This document shows positions 7,175-14,016 of a DNA stretch of 20,455 nt, piece by piece. The notes under the pieces are model-generated. The model was not told where the DNA came from. It saw only the letters and a program-made list of their open reading frames with translations, and ran no database searches. Source of the stretch: a virus. The stretch spans positions 1 to 20,455 of IMG/VR virus record IMGVR_UViG_3300031999_000241; one strand, 5' to 3'. The position numbers and the translations under genes are program-made. Every line of letters starts with the position of its first letter. Position 1 is the stretch's first letter.

Positions 7175-7791
7175 TGCCTTACGGAATGTGGAACGCGCCA
7201 GGGAGCATCACGGCGGCCCACCTGGCCGCCGGCGCCGCCGCGGCGAACCTCGCGGACGGCAGCGTTGCCGCGGCGAAACTGGCCGCAGGGGCAGCCTTGG
7301 CGAACCTGGCCGAGGCGTCCGTCCCGCTCGCGAAGCTTAAGGAACTGTATCCGGTCGGCTCCGTCGTGGAGTGGGTCGGCACGTTCGACGCCAGCCACAA
7401 ACCGGATGCCGGCGAGTGGAAGGAGTGCGACGGCTCGGTCCTCGACAAGACGGTCTACCCGGACCTCTACGCCCTCTTCGGCGCCAACAGGTGGGCCAAG
7501 GACTCCGGCAACTACTTCCTCATCCCCAACTTCAAACGCAAGGTTGCGGTCGGTCGGGACGTGGGCGGAGTCTGTACCATGATCGAAGTCGGGGGGCACC
7601 TGGACGGCTGCGGCAACTGGTGCGGCTACGCCGGCGCCGGCGGGGCCGAGACGTCGACCGTGGCCGGCGTCGTCCTTGGCCAGTCCAATTCCTGCGGCAC
7701 CTATTACCTGACCTACGGCAGTCAGTCCGTCTCAATCCTTCAGCCTTACGTCACCGTCTACAAACTCCTCAAGGTGAAAGCGGCGGCCTGA
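7174..7791 (+). CDS. Phage tail collar-domain fibre protein
   Basis: A 205-residue protein. The first 45 residues carry repeats of the GS(I/V)xAAxLAxG type (HLAAG, NLADGSV, KLAAG, NLAEASV), which form a thin fibre shaft. Residues about 50-110 match the tail collar domain: LYPVGSVVEWVGTF, then GEWKECDGSVLDKTVYPDLYALFG and NYFLIPNFKRKVAVG. The C-terminal part is Gly/Cys-rich (GGHLDGCGNWCGYAG) and ends in QPYVTVYKLLKV, the typical collar-protein ending. Such proteins tip short fibres that bind receptors. I chose ATG 7174 because it overlaps the preceding stop; GTG codons at 7168 and 7171 are alternatives. The next gene, a likely glycosyltransferase, starts in its stop codon. Confidence 0.85.
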   Translation: MPYGMWNAPGSITAAHLAAGAAAANLADGSVAAAKLAAGAALANLAEASVPLAKLKELYPVGSVVEWVGTFDASHKPDAGEWKECDGSVLDKTVYPDLYALFGANRWAKDSGNYFLIPNFKRKVAVGRDVGGVCTMIEVGGHLDGCGNWCGYAGAGGAETSTVAGVVLGQSNSCGTYYLTYGSQSVSILQPYVTVYKLLKVKAAA

Positions 7792-8318
7792 TGGAGACCA
7801 TAGAAATCTCGGTGCGCTTCGAGCAGACCCGGCTCCTCGTCCTGGCCTGGCCGGACGCCGCCTACACTCACGAGATTGCCATGTGGTCGAGGAACTTCCC
7901 GCCGGCGAACGTGCTGCCGGTCGTGCGGAAAGACGTCTGCGCCGCCCGCCACTGGGCCGTCGCCGAACTCTGCAAGAAGGCCCCGGCCGACATCCAGCAC
8001 TTCATCTTCATCGACCGGGACATGCGGCCGATGCCGGAGCCCCTGGTTCCGTTCCTCGCGGCGGACGCGGACCTGGTGGGCTGCGCCTACGACGACGGCA
8101 ACCTGTCGTCGTGGGCGGAACCGGACGCGGTGCACGGCGGCCTGTTCCGGGTGACCCGCAGGCTGGTGGATGCGCTTCCGCTTCCGTGGTGGCAGTACGA
8201 GTATTCGCCGGACGGGACGACCTTCCGGTGCGAGTGCGGCTCGCTGGAGCGCAAGGTCAAGGCCGCAGGCTTCTCGGTGGCGAGGGCCGGCTGGTGCGGC
8301 CACAGGGACAGGAGATAG
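7791..8318 (+). CDS. Putative small GT-A-like glycosyltransferase
   Basis: A 175-residue protein coupled to the collar fibre gene by an overlapping ATGA-type junction (TGATG). Visible features fit a compact GT-A fold: a motif FIFIDRDMRPMP with D75-R-D77 as a possible DxD metal/nucleotide-sugar site, preceded by an ARHWAVAEL helix as in family 2 enzymes, then HGGLFRVTRRLVDALPLPWW as an acceptor-loop segment, and a C-terminal helix with KVKAAGFSVARAGWCGH whose last His (H171) corresponds to the late conserved His of many family 2 enzymes. It is much shorter than typical family 2 enzymes and would have to be a minimal version. Sugar donor and acceptor are unknown; glycosylating the neighbouring fibre or a capsid protein is an inference from position. 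Confidence 0.6.
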   Translation: METIEISVRFEQTRLLVLAWPDAAYTHEIAMWSRNFPPANVLPVVRKDVCAARHWAVAELCKKAPADIQHFIFIDRDMRPMPEPLVPFLAADADLVGCAYDDGNLSSWAEPDAVHGGLFRVTRRLVDALPLPWWQYEYSPDGTTFRCECGSLERKVKAAGFSVARAGWCGHRDRR

Positions 8319-8320
8319 CC

Positions 8321-8575
8321 GTGGCGCTTTCAGCGAACCCGAGCACGGACGTGACGGCGGCGGCGGCCGCCCTGCGGCAGCGGTTCACGGGCCTGGTGGG
8401 CCTCGCGCAGGCGGAACTGGGCGTGATGCGAGGCCTGGTGTCCGGCCGCAGGGCCGCCATCGCCGCGGCCCTCGGCGCTTCCGACGCCGCCGAGATGGTG
8501 ACGCTCTACGGCAAACTCAAGGACTTCGTGGACGCGGCCACGGGCGGGAGCGAGCCGGGCATCCCGGCGGCGTAA
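8321..8575 (+). CDS. Small helical hypothetical phage protein
   Basis: An 84-residue, Ala-rich and almost wholly helical protein. The start is GTG 8321 with AGGAGA 7 bases upstream. It has two long amphipathic helices (TAAAAALRQRFTGLVGLAQA, then LGVMRGLVSGRRAAIAAALG) and a third (AEMVTLYGKLKDFVDAAT). There is no signal peptide or membrane segment. It is the last gene before the inverted-repeat element and the tail tube gene. Function unknown; a small assembly or packing protein is possible. Confidence 0.55.
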   Translation: MALSANPSTDVTAAAAALRQRFTGLVGLAQAELGVMRGLVSGRRAAIAAALGASDAAEMVTLYGKLKDFVDAATGGSEPGIPAA

Positions 8576-8579
8576 ACGC

Positions 8580-8666
8580 ATTGCGAATTGAGAATGGCGG
8601 ATTGAACGAACAGGAGGCACAGCCGCGGACGTGCCAATCCACAATCCGCAATCCACAATCCGCAAT
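8580..8666. repeat. Imperfect 25-bp inverted repeat with tandem AATCCRC units
   Basis: The left arm (8580-8604) and the right arm (8642-8666) are inverted repeats matching at 21 of 25 positions by my count, around a 37-base loop. The right side contains four tandem 7-base units, AATCCAC, AATCCGC, AATCCAC, AATCCGC (8636-8663), ending in AAT. The region is more AT-rich than its neighbours and lies between two tail genes, with the tail tube start 18 bases beyond. It resembles dispersed REP-like palindromes that move into intergenic sites of many bacterial genomes. The transcript could fold as a long hairpin. Confidence 0.7.
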
Positions 8667-8683
8667 TAAGAAAGGGCATCGTC

Positions 8684-9121
8684 ATGGCGAAGATCGGCGC
8701 GGAACTGAAACTGTACTACTGCGTCGCCGGCATCGGCGGCACGCCCTCCTGGACCGAGGCGACCAAGGCCCGCGACGTGACGTTGGACTTGAATCGCGGC
8801 GAGGCCGACGGCACCACGCGCGGCAGCGGCGGCTGGAAGCAGAGCATCCCGACGTTGAAAGAGGCGAGCGTCGAGTTCGAGTGCGTGTGGGACACCAGCG
8901 ACCCGGCCTACGTCGCCCTGCGCGACGCTTGGCTGAACGGCACAGTTCTCGGCATGGCCGTGATGGACGGTGATATCGAGGAGGCCGGCGTCGAGAGCCT
9001 GTGGGCCGACATGGCGGTCCTGAAGTTCCAGCGCAAGGAACCGCTGGACGGCCTGGTGACGGCCGCGATCACCGTCAAGCCGGGCATGTCGGCCAATCCG
9101 CCGACCTGGAAAACCATCTAG
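8684..9121 (+). CDS. Major tail tube protein
   Basis: A 145-residue protein that polymerises into the tail tube. It begins MAKIGAELKLYY, has the motif KARDVTLDLNRGEADGTTRG near residue 35, then SIPTLKEASVEFECVWD and ALRDAWLNGTVLGMAVMDGD, and ends with a strand-rich part (LDGLVTAAITVKPG). This order (N-terminal strand, D-V-T-L-D-L-N-R motif, helix before a strand pair) fits TP901-1-like and related tail tube proteins. GGG of AAAGGG lies about 10 bases before ATG 8684. The gene precedes another structural gene and the tail chaperones, as in siphoviruses. Confidence 0.8.
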   Translation: MAKIGAELKLYYCVAGIGGTPSWTEATKARDVTLDLNRGEADGTTRGSGGWKQSIPTLKEASVEFECVWDTSDPAYVALRDAWLNGTVLGMAVMDGDIEEAGVESLWADMAVLKFQRKEPLDGLVTAAITVKPGMSANPPTWKTI

Positions 9122-9143
9122 CCCCAGCCCATAGGAGAGGCCC

Positions 9144-9638
9144 ATGAGCGTTTCGCTGAACTACGCAACGAAGTTGACCGTCGTGGAAACCCTGGAAGCC
9201 AACGTGCCGGGCGCCGCGGAAGTCAACCGGCGCGTCACCCACGACCAGTTCAACGCCAATCTCGCCTTGTCGGCCGGCACGACGCCGCCCGTCACCAAGG
9301 TCGCGGTGTTCCAGAAGGCGTTGGCGGCGGGGGTCGGCACCATCGACCTGACGGCCCTGACGGGCACGAACGGGGCGGCGGTGGACCTGACGGGCCTGAA
9401 GGTCCAGGCCGCGAAGTTCCGAAACCCCGCGACCAACGCCAACGCCATCACGGTTACCTTCGGATCGGCCAACGGGTATCTGCTGGGCGGCTCGGCCTGG
9501 AAGTTCATCCTTGAGCCGGGCATGGAACTGGTGGTGTTCGGCAACGACAAGACGCCCGACGTGGACGGCACGCACAAGACCATCGACCTGGCCGGCACGC
9601 TGACGCAGGCCCTCGACGTTGAGATCGTCGCCGGCTGA
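9144..9638 (+). CDS. Hypothetical tail-associated structural protein
   Basis: A 164-residue protein of unknown family. The start is ATG 9144 with AGGAGAGG about 5 bases upstream. It is rich in Ala, Thr, Val and Gly, with regularly spaced strand-like segments (TKVAVFQKALAAGVGTIDL, KVQAAKFRNPATNANAITV, KFILEPGMELVVFGND) and no membrane segment, suggesting a beta-sandwich virion component such as a tail decoration or a second tube-like protein. It lies between the tube gene and the tail chaperones. I see no diagnostic motif. Confidence 0.55.
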   Translation: MSVSLNYATKLTVVETLEANVPGAAEVNRRVTHDQFNANLALSAGTTPPVTKVAVFQKALAAGVGTIDLTALTGTNGAAVDLTGLKVQAAKFRNPATNANAITVTFGSANGYLLGGSAWKFILEPGMELVVFGNDKTPDVDGTHKTIDLAGTLTQALDVEIVAG

Positions 9639-9661
9639 CCGCCGCCGACGAGTGCCCCTGG

Positions 9662-9679
9662 CACGGCAGGCGTGCCGTG
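9662..9679 (+). other. Small intergenic hairpin (7-bp stem)
   Basis: CACGGCA, loop GGCG, TGCCGTG forms a perfect 7-bp stem in the spacer between the structural gene ending at 9638 and the chaperone gene. No T-run follows, so a classical terminator is unlikely; it may tune expression or stabilise the mRNA. Confidence 0.4.
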
Positions 9680-9716
9680 GCCTGACGGCTGAGCGCCTGA
9701 GTAAAGGAGCGTTGAC

Positions 9717-10199
9717 GTGGGCAAGTTCAAAGACAACGTGGGCCGCGAGTGGGCCATCACCATCGCCGTCACCGACATGAAGCGCGTGCGGGCGCTGGCC
9801 CGGGTGGACCTCGTGGAGTGCGTCACCGGGGACCTCTGGCGCCGGATCGTCAACGACCCAGTGCTCCTCGCCGACGTGACCTTCGCCCTGGTGAAACCCC
9901 AGGCCGACGCCGCCAAGGTCAGCGACGAGGATTTCGGCCGCTCCATGTGGGGCGGCCCGCTGGCCGACGCCCTGGAGGCGTTGCAGGACGCCTTGACGGA
10001 TTTTTTCCCGAGCCATCAGCACCCGACGCTGATGGCCAGATACCTGGAGGCGGCCGAGGAGGTCCTGGCCAGGATCGGCGAGGCAAGGAAGGTGATGGGC
10101 CTGGAATCACGGCCGCCGGTCTCTGGCGATGGGCCTGGCGGACCGCCGGAATCGTCGGCGTCGACCCCGGCCCCCTCACCTTCCGCGAACTCGACTTGA
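9717..10199 (+). CDS. Tail assembly chaperone, first reading frame (gpG-like)
   Basis: A 160-residue protein, about the size of lambda gpG. The start is GTG 9717 with AAAGGAG about 8 bases upstream. It begins GKFKDNVGREWAITIAVTDM and has helices around residues 65-130 (FGRSMWGGPLADALEALQDA, ARYLEAAEEVLARIGEARKV). The codon pattern is strongly G/C-ending up to about codon 129 and then weakens into a Pro/Ser-rich tail just before the stop at 10197-10199. Position after the tube gene and upstream of the tape measure fits a chaperone that coats the tape measure during tail assembly. A T-TTT-TTC heptamer (10001-10007) lies in this frame, and a second coding frame follows at -1 (see separate entries). 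Confidence 0.65.
   Translation: MGKFKDNVGREWAITIAVTDMKRVRALARVDLVECVTGDLWRRIVNDPVLLADVTFALVKPQADAAKVSDEDFGRSMWGGPLADALEALQDALTDFFPSHQHPTLMARYLEAAEEVLARIGEARKVMGLESRPPVSGDGPGGPPESSASTPAPSPSANST
10001..10007 (+). promoter_or_regulatory. Candidate -1 frameshift slippery heptamer T-TTT-TTC
   Basis: In the chaperone frame, the codons GAT TTT TTC give the canonical X-XXY-YYZ arrangement. A shift of -1 here leads into the frame that encodes the gpT-like segment below. A run of six T is unusual in this gene, where GAC and TTC are the preferred codons. The open question is that the codon pattern stays that of the first frame for about 100 more bases, so the true slip may lie nearer 10,100. Confidence 0.4.
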
Positions 10200-10408
10200 T
10201 GCGCGACGGGCGCCTGCGGGCCTGGTGGCGAATGGCCGCCGAGCACATGGCGCTTCTGGCGAACTGCCATCGGGCGAGCAAGCGGGCGCACTGGTGGGTG
10301 CCGGCAGACTTCAATCCGTATGAGCGGAAGCCCCGCACGGGCATCCCCATCACGGCTGAGAATATCGAGATACTGAAAACGGTTTTCGTCAACGGAAAGG
10401 AGCCTTGA
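10106..10408 (+). CDS. Tail assembly chaperone, second reading frame (gpT-like), probably reached by -1 frameshift
   Basis: This frame lies at -1 relative to the first chaperone gene. From about 10106 its codon pattern looks coding and reads LWRWAWRTAGIVGVDPGPLT, then FRELDLMRDGRLRAWWRM, HMALLANCHRASKR and VPADFNPYERKP. The conserved-looking part starts upstream of any ATG, GTG or TTG in this frame, so a translational frameshift is the simplest way to express it, as in lambda gpGT. An alternative is a separate 69-residue product from ATG 10199, which overlaps the first frame's stop as TGATG. The listed start is where coding signal appears, not a start codon. The stop at 10406-10408 is one base before the next gene's ATG. 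Confidence 0.6.
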   Translation: MTAAGLWRWAWRTAGIVGVDPGPLTFRELDLMRDGRLRAWWRMAAEHMALLANCHRASKRAHWWVPADFNPYERKPRTGIPITAENIEILKTVFVNGKEP

Positions 10409-10409
10409 C

Positions 10410-11183
10410 ATGGACTGGCTGACGCAGAACTGGCAGGCGCTCGTGGCCCTCGTGGGCGCCGTGGTCATGGTGGCCCGGATCATTGTGAAACTCACGCCCA
10501 CGCCCCGCGACGACGCTTGGCTCGCCAAGGTCGTCGACGCCCTGAAACACGTGGGACTGCACCTGGGCGACGAGGGCGGCGGCGGCCCCCCGACGGCGGC
10601 CCTGCTGGTTCTCGGCCTCCTCGTGCCGCTCGCGGCCGGCTGCCAGGCCCCCCTGGCCGTCCGCCAGGCCGACGCCTTCGCCGACCAGACCCTGGCGGCC
10701 TACGTCCGCAACACCCAGCGGATCCATGATGTCGCGCTGGCGGCCTACAAGACGGCCCGCGACAAGGACGTGGAATACACGACCGCCAAGGTGATCGAGA
10801 AGGCCAAGGCCGCCGCCGGGCCCGATGGGAAACTCCCTGCCGCCGACCTCGAGGCCGTCGTGAAAATGGTGATCGAGGAACGTGACAAGGCCAACGCCCA
10901 GACGGCGGCCGTCCAGTCGAAGATACGGGACCTGGTGGCCGTTAACAACTCCGAACTCAAAAAGGCCCTGCGTGTGCGAGGCGCGATTACCGAATGGCTC
11001 GACGCGGGCATCGACGAGTCCGCGATCCCCGGCATGATTCAGGAGGTCGCGGGCATCGTGGGTGACTTCAGGGGCGTCAAGGTTCCCGCCTTGCCTTCCG
11101 GCGCCCCAGCGGCGACGACTGCGGCGGCCCCCGTGCTGGCGAAACCGACCGCGGCCCCGGCCCCGACGCCTGCGCCGAAGTGA
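10410..11183 (+). CDS. Membrane protein with internal lipobox (holin/spanin-like fusion)
   Basis: A 257-residue protein with AAAGGAG upstream of ATG 10410. Residues about 9-28 form a first membrane helix (ALVALVGAVVMVARIIV). A short polar segment and a Gly/Pro linker follow, then a second hydrophobic stretch (AALLVLGLLVPLAAGC) ending in a lipobox-like LAAGC with C78. The remainder (80-230) is helical and charged, with a coiled-coil-like region, and the end is a low-complexity Ala/Pro tail (TAAAPVLAKPTAAPAPTPAPK). It looks like a small holin-like membrane peptide joined to a periplasmic lipoprotein, which would suit membrane disruption at lysis. An internal start just before the second hydrophobic segment cannot be excluded. 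Function is inferred. Confidence 0.6.
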   Translation: MDWLTQNWQALVALVGAVVMVARIIVKLTPTPRDDAWLAKVVDALKHVGLHLGDEGGGGPPTAALLVLGLLVPLAAGCQAPLAVRQADAFADQTLAAYVRNTQRIHDVALAAYKTARDKDVEYTTAKVIEKAKAAAGPDGKLPAADLEAVVKMVIEERDKANAQTAAVQSKIRDLVAVNNSELKKALRVRGAITEWLDAGIDESAIPGMIQEVAGIVGDFRGVKVPALPSGAPAATTAAAPVLAKPTAAPAPTPAPK

Positions 11184-11282
11184 CCGATCGTGGAGTGCCT
11201 GACGGCCCCGTGGCGGGCGCCGCCGTAGCCTCCGGGCGCCCCGGCAGCAAACAAGGACAAGCAAGACTCGAAAGGAGTTCCT

Positions 11283-11528
11283 ATGGGACTCGCCGACGAA
11301 CTGAGAAACGAATTCGCGCACCTCGCGGAGGGCACCGACGAGGTCCAGGCCCAGGTCGACCAGGTGGCAGCCGCCCTGGAGACCGCCGACCCCGCCCAGG
11401 TCGAGGCGTTCTGCCAGGCCGTAGGCGTCGAGACGCGCGACAAGCGGTCCGCCGCCCGCGCCATCGCCATCGCCCAGCAAATCTGGACGGCCGCCAAGAC
11501 GGCGTTTCCGCTCCTGGCGGGGCTCTAA
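11283..11528 (+). CDS. Small helical hypothetical phage protein
   Basis: An 81-residue protein with a clear AAAGGAG about 7 bases before ATG 11283. It is acidic in the first half (GLADELRNEFAHLAEGTDEV, QVDQVAAALETADPAQVEAF), with a basic patch (VETRDKRSAARAIAIAQQIW) and a hydrophobic end (FPLLAGL). There is no signal peptide or membrane helix. It sits among membrane and lipoprotein genes between the chaperones and the tape measure. The family is not recognised. Confidence 0.6.
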   Translation: MGLADELRNEFAHLAEGTDEVQAQVDQVAAALETADPAQVEAFCQAVGVETRDKRSAARAIAIAQQIWTAAKTAFPLLAGL

Positions 11529-11573
11529 CGCCAGGTGACGGACTGACGAAGTGACGGAGCAAAGGGACACAGG

Positions 11574-11738
11574 ATGACGATCCGCATTCCGTCGCGGTGC
11601 CTGCGCACCGAGCCCTGCCCGCGCCGCGGATATATAGGGGTTCGTCTGACGGGGCCGGGGCACTGGTACGTCTTCGCGGTCTGGGCGGTCGTGATTCTCT
11701 GGGAGCGGCTGTTGTGGGCCCTCAAGAAGGAACGCTGA
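11574..11738 (+). CDS. Small basic single-pass membrane protein
   Basis: A 54-residue protein. A basic, Cys- and Arg-containing N-terminus (MTIRIPSRCLRTEPCPRRGY) is followed by a Trp-rich membrane helix (WYVFAVWAVVILWERLLWAL) and a KKER end. GGGACACAGG is upstream of ATG 11574. It is followed three bases later by a small lipoprotein gene, an arrangement reminiscent of an inner-membrane/outer-membrane spanin pair, but this protein lacks the long periplasmic coiled coil of Rz. Confidence 0.5.
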   Translation: MTIRIPSRCLRTEPCPRRGYIGVRLTGPGHWYVFAVWAVVILWERLLWALKKER

Positions 11739-11740
11739 CC

Positions 11741-11878
11741 ATGATCGCGCGGATGCTCCTAACCCTCCTTGTGCTGGCGGTGCTGCTGTTCGTGGCCCTC
11801 GCGTTTGCCCCAGGCTGTGCCGATCCTTGCCGAACGCACCGGCCCGACTACTACGACGTTCATCAACAGCCCACGTGA
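11741..11878 (+). CDS. Small lipoprotein (Rz1-like candidate)
   Basis: A 45-residue protein. The N-terminus (MIARMLLTLLVLAVLLFVAL) is a signal sequence ending in AFAPGC, a lipobox-like site; the mature part is only about 20 residues (CADPCRTHRPDYYDVHQQPT), Cys- and Pro-containing. Very short mature lipoproteins of this kind are typical of outer-membrane spanins such as Rz1, but the lipobox is imperfect (Pro before Gly), and no partner is certain. It starts three bases after the previous gene's stop, so it belongs to the same coupled group. Confidence 0.55.
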   Translation: MIARMLLTLLVLAVLLFVALAFAPGCADPCRTHRPDYYDVHQQPT

Positions 11879-11929
11879 GGGCTTCTCGAATGGGCGCGGG
11901 GCGCGCCTGAGTGAACGGTAGGGGAGGCC

Positions 11930-12652
11930 ATGCCCGTTTCATCCCTGGCGCTGGGCGCTGAATACGACGCCCGCGGCATCTCGCTGTCCATCACGACGAG
12001 CATGTTCTTCGACAGGCCCGCCATCGAACGCCTGATGGACATGCAGACCTCGAAGGCCCTCGGCACGGCCGGGGCCGTGATTCGGACGTTCGCCCGGCGG
12101 TCGATGCGCTACGTCACGGCGCCCCGCGAGGTCTACCGCCAGATCGTCACGGGCAAGCGCCAGCGGTGGAAGGAACCGGACCTTGCGCCCTCGGCGCCGG
12201 GGACGCCGCCCCACGCCATCAGGCCCCACCCCTGGCTCCGCGGCGGCAGCGGGTCGTTCCTTGGGATCTTCTACGGGTTCGACGCCGGCCGACGGACCGT
12301 GGTGATCGGGCCGAACCGGGCACCGGGGGCGAGCGGGAACGTCCCGGCCCTCCATGAGTTTGGCGGCGTGGGCCGCATCCGAAACAAGCGGCGCCGTACC
12401 CGCAAGGTCGGCGGGGCCGGCGAGATTGATGTGCGGGGCGGCGAGGTCGTCTATGCCCCCCTGACCAGCCCCCGCCAGGCGGCCCGGGCGAACCGCCTGA
12501 ACGAGGAACTCTACGGGCCGCTGTGGCGAATCGCCAATTACCCGGCCCGCCCGTATATGCGCCCGGCCCTGATGGCCGTCCAGGACAAACTGCCGCGACT
12601 CTGGGCCCAGTCCGTCGGGGGCGAAGCGCCGGGCATCGCCGACGTGGCGTAG
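11930..12652 (+). CDS. Putative tail completion / virion morphogenesis protein
   Basis: A 240-residue protein with TAGGGGAGG before ATG 11930. It begins with strands, then a helix (IERLMDMQTSKALGTAGAVI), a basic central part (FARRSMRY, TGKRQRWKEPD), a Gly-rich beta segment (FLGIFYGFDAGRRTVVIGPN), the motif PALHEFGGVGRIRNKR, and a C-terminal RPYMRPALMAVQDKLPRLW. The sequence H-EFGG followed later by ARP(Y/F)MRPAL is characteristic of HK97 gp10-like and Mu-type virion morphogenesis proteins that join head and tail. It is unusual that it lies next to the tape measure rather than with the connector genes. Confidence 0.6.
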   Translation: MPVSSLALGAEYDARGISLSITTSMFFDRPAIERLMDMQTSKALGTAGAVIRTFARRSMRYVTAPREVYRQIVTGKRQRWKEPDLAPSAPGTPPHAIRPHPWLRGGSGSFLGIFYGFDAGRRTVVIGPNRAPGASGNVPALHEFGGVGRIRNKRRRTRKVGGAGEIDVRGGEVVYAPLTSPRQAARANRLNEELYGPLWRIANYPARPYMRPALMAVQDKLPRLWAQSVGGEAPGIADVA

Positions 12653-12661
12653 GAGTCAAAG

Positions 12662-14008
12662 ATGGTCAGTGCCGGCGACATCCGGGCGGGCGGCGCTTAC
12701 GTCGAACTCGGTATCAAGGATTCCGCGTTCGACGAGCGCCTCGCCCGCAGCCAGGCCCGCCTCAAACAGTGGGTCGCCGAGAACGCCCGGGCCGCCGCCG
12801 CTCCCATCACCCGTGCCAACGAGGGGGCGCTGGCCGGCGCGGGTGCCGCGGGCGGGCCGGGCGGCTTCTTTCGGGGCAGTTTCCGAAGCGCCGAACTCTT
12901 CGAGGGGGGCATCCGGTTCGTGGCGGCCATCCAGGCGGCCAGGGTCGCCATCAAGGACGTGCAGATTTTCAGCGCCTTGGTGCGGGGCGACTTCGACGGG
13001 ATGCGCAAGGCCGCCGAGGCACTCCCCTTCGGCTTGGGCGAGGTCGTCAAGCAACTCTCGGGGCCGGTCGACGAATGGTGCAAGGGCATCGCCCTGCGGC
13101 TGACGGGCCTGGCGGACTTCACGTATGACAAGGGGGCCGCCCAGAAAGCCGCCCAGGACCGCAAGGCCGAAGTCGAGCAATACAATCGCTTCCTGCAAGC
13201 CTACGACGCCGCCGAGAAGGCCGTGCAGAAAGCCACCCTGTCGGCCCGCGAGTACGCCCGGTGGGAAGTCGAGGGCATGAAGTTGACCGAGCAGCAGGCG
13301 GGCAAGGTCCTGGCGCTCAAGTACAAGCAGATCGAGGCCGACGAGAACAAGCAGGCGGATCGCCAGCGGGCGGAGGCCGCCAAGCATTACAGCGATGAAC
13401 TCGCGAAGGCGATGGACGAGGTCGCCAAACTCAGGCTCGGTGAGGAAGGGTACATCGAGTATCAGGTCCGGGCCATGAACCTGACGGCCGAGGCCGCCCA
13501 GTCGCTCATCGGCTGGAAGAAGGAGGCCCTGCGGCTCGAAAAGGAACACAAGAAGGCCGAGGAAGATGCCCGCAAGGCCCGCCAGGCCGCCGAGGAGGCG
13601 GCGCGCGAGGAGCAGCGGTCGCGCCTCGAGGAGTTCGATGAGGCCGAACGCAACTTCAAGCGGTACGAGGAGGAGGCCGCCCGCCTCAAAGAAAGCCTGA
13701 TGTCGCCGAAAGAAAAGTTCGAGCGCCAGCGCGAACTCCTGACGGAACTCCGCGACGCCGAGATGATCACCCAGGACGAGTGGACCCGCGGCATCTACCA
13801 GGCGATGGAAGAGGCGGCCAAGGACATGCCTGACGAGGTAGAGCGCACCATCGGCGTCCGCGGCACGTTCAACGCCCTCCAGGCCGAGGCCCTGGGTGCG
13901 GGCGACGCCTCCGATGCCATCGCCCACAACACCGACAAGACTGCCAAGGCCGCCGAGAAGGTCGCCCGATTGATCGAAGAGTGGGGCGTCGCTCTGGAAT
14001 ACGGCTAG
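12662..14008 (+). CDS. Tape-measure-like coiled-coil protein
   Basis: A 448-residue protein starting at ATG 12662, nine bases after the previous stop. The N-terminus (IRAGGAYVELGIKDSAFDER) is the start seen in many planctomycete-type tail tape measures. A hydrophobic segment (FEGGIRFVAAIQAARVAIKD) follows, then about 250 residues of Lys/Glu/Ala-rich coiled coil, including EKEHKKAEEDARKARQ, and a C-terminus RGTFNALQAEALGAGDASDA with AHNTDKTAKAAEKVARLIEE, the typical tape-measure ending. It is short for the family; at about 1.5 angstroms per residue it would suggest a tail near 65-70 nm. The order chaperones, small genes, completion protein, tape measure supports the call. Confidence 0.7.
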   Translation: MVSAGDIRAGGAYVELGIKDSAFDERLARSQARLKQWVAENARAAAAPITRANEGALAGAGAAGGPGGFFRGSFRSAELFEGGIRFVAAIQAARVAIKDVQIFSALVRGDFDGMRKAAEALPFGLGEVVKQLSGPVDEWCKGIALRLTGLADFTYDKGAAQKAAQDRKAEVEQYNRFLQAYDAAEKAVQKATLSAREYARWEVEGMKLTEQQAGKVLALKYKQIEADENKQADRQRAEAAKHYSDELAKAMDEVAKLRLGEEGYIEYQVRAMNLTAEAAQSLIGWKKEALRLEKEHKKAEEDARKARQAAEEAAREEQRSRLEEFDEAERNFKRYEEEAARLKESLMSPKEKFERQRELLTELRDAEMITQDEWTRGIYQAMEEAAKDMPDEVERTIGVRGTFNALQAEALGAGDASDAIAHNTDKTAKAAEKVARLIEEWGVALEYG

Positions 14009-14016
14009 GAGCCGCC

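Noticed and set aside
8636-8666. Short tandem units considered as a CRISPR array
   Set aside because: The units are only 7 bases, contiguous and without spacers; they form one arm of an inverted repeat.
11232-11244. Small hairpin CCGGG-CGC-CCCGG between the lipobox gene and the next gene
   Set aside because: Five base pairs with a three-base loop is expected by chance in DNA this GC-rich.
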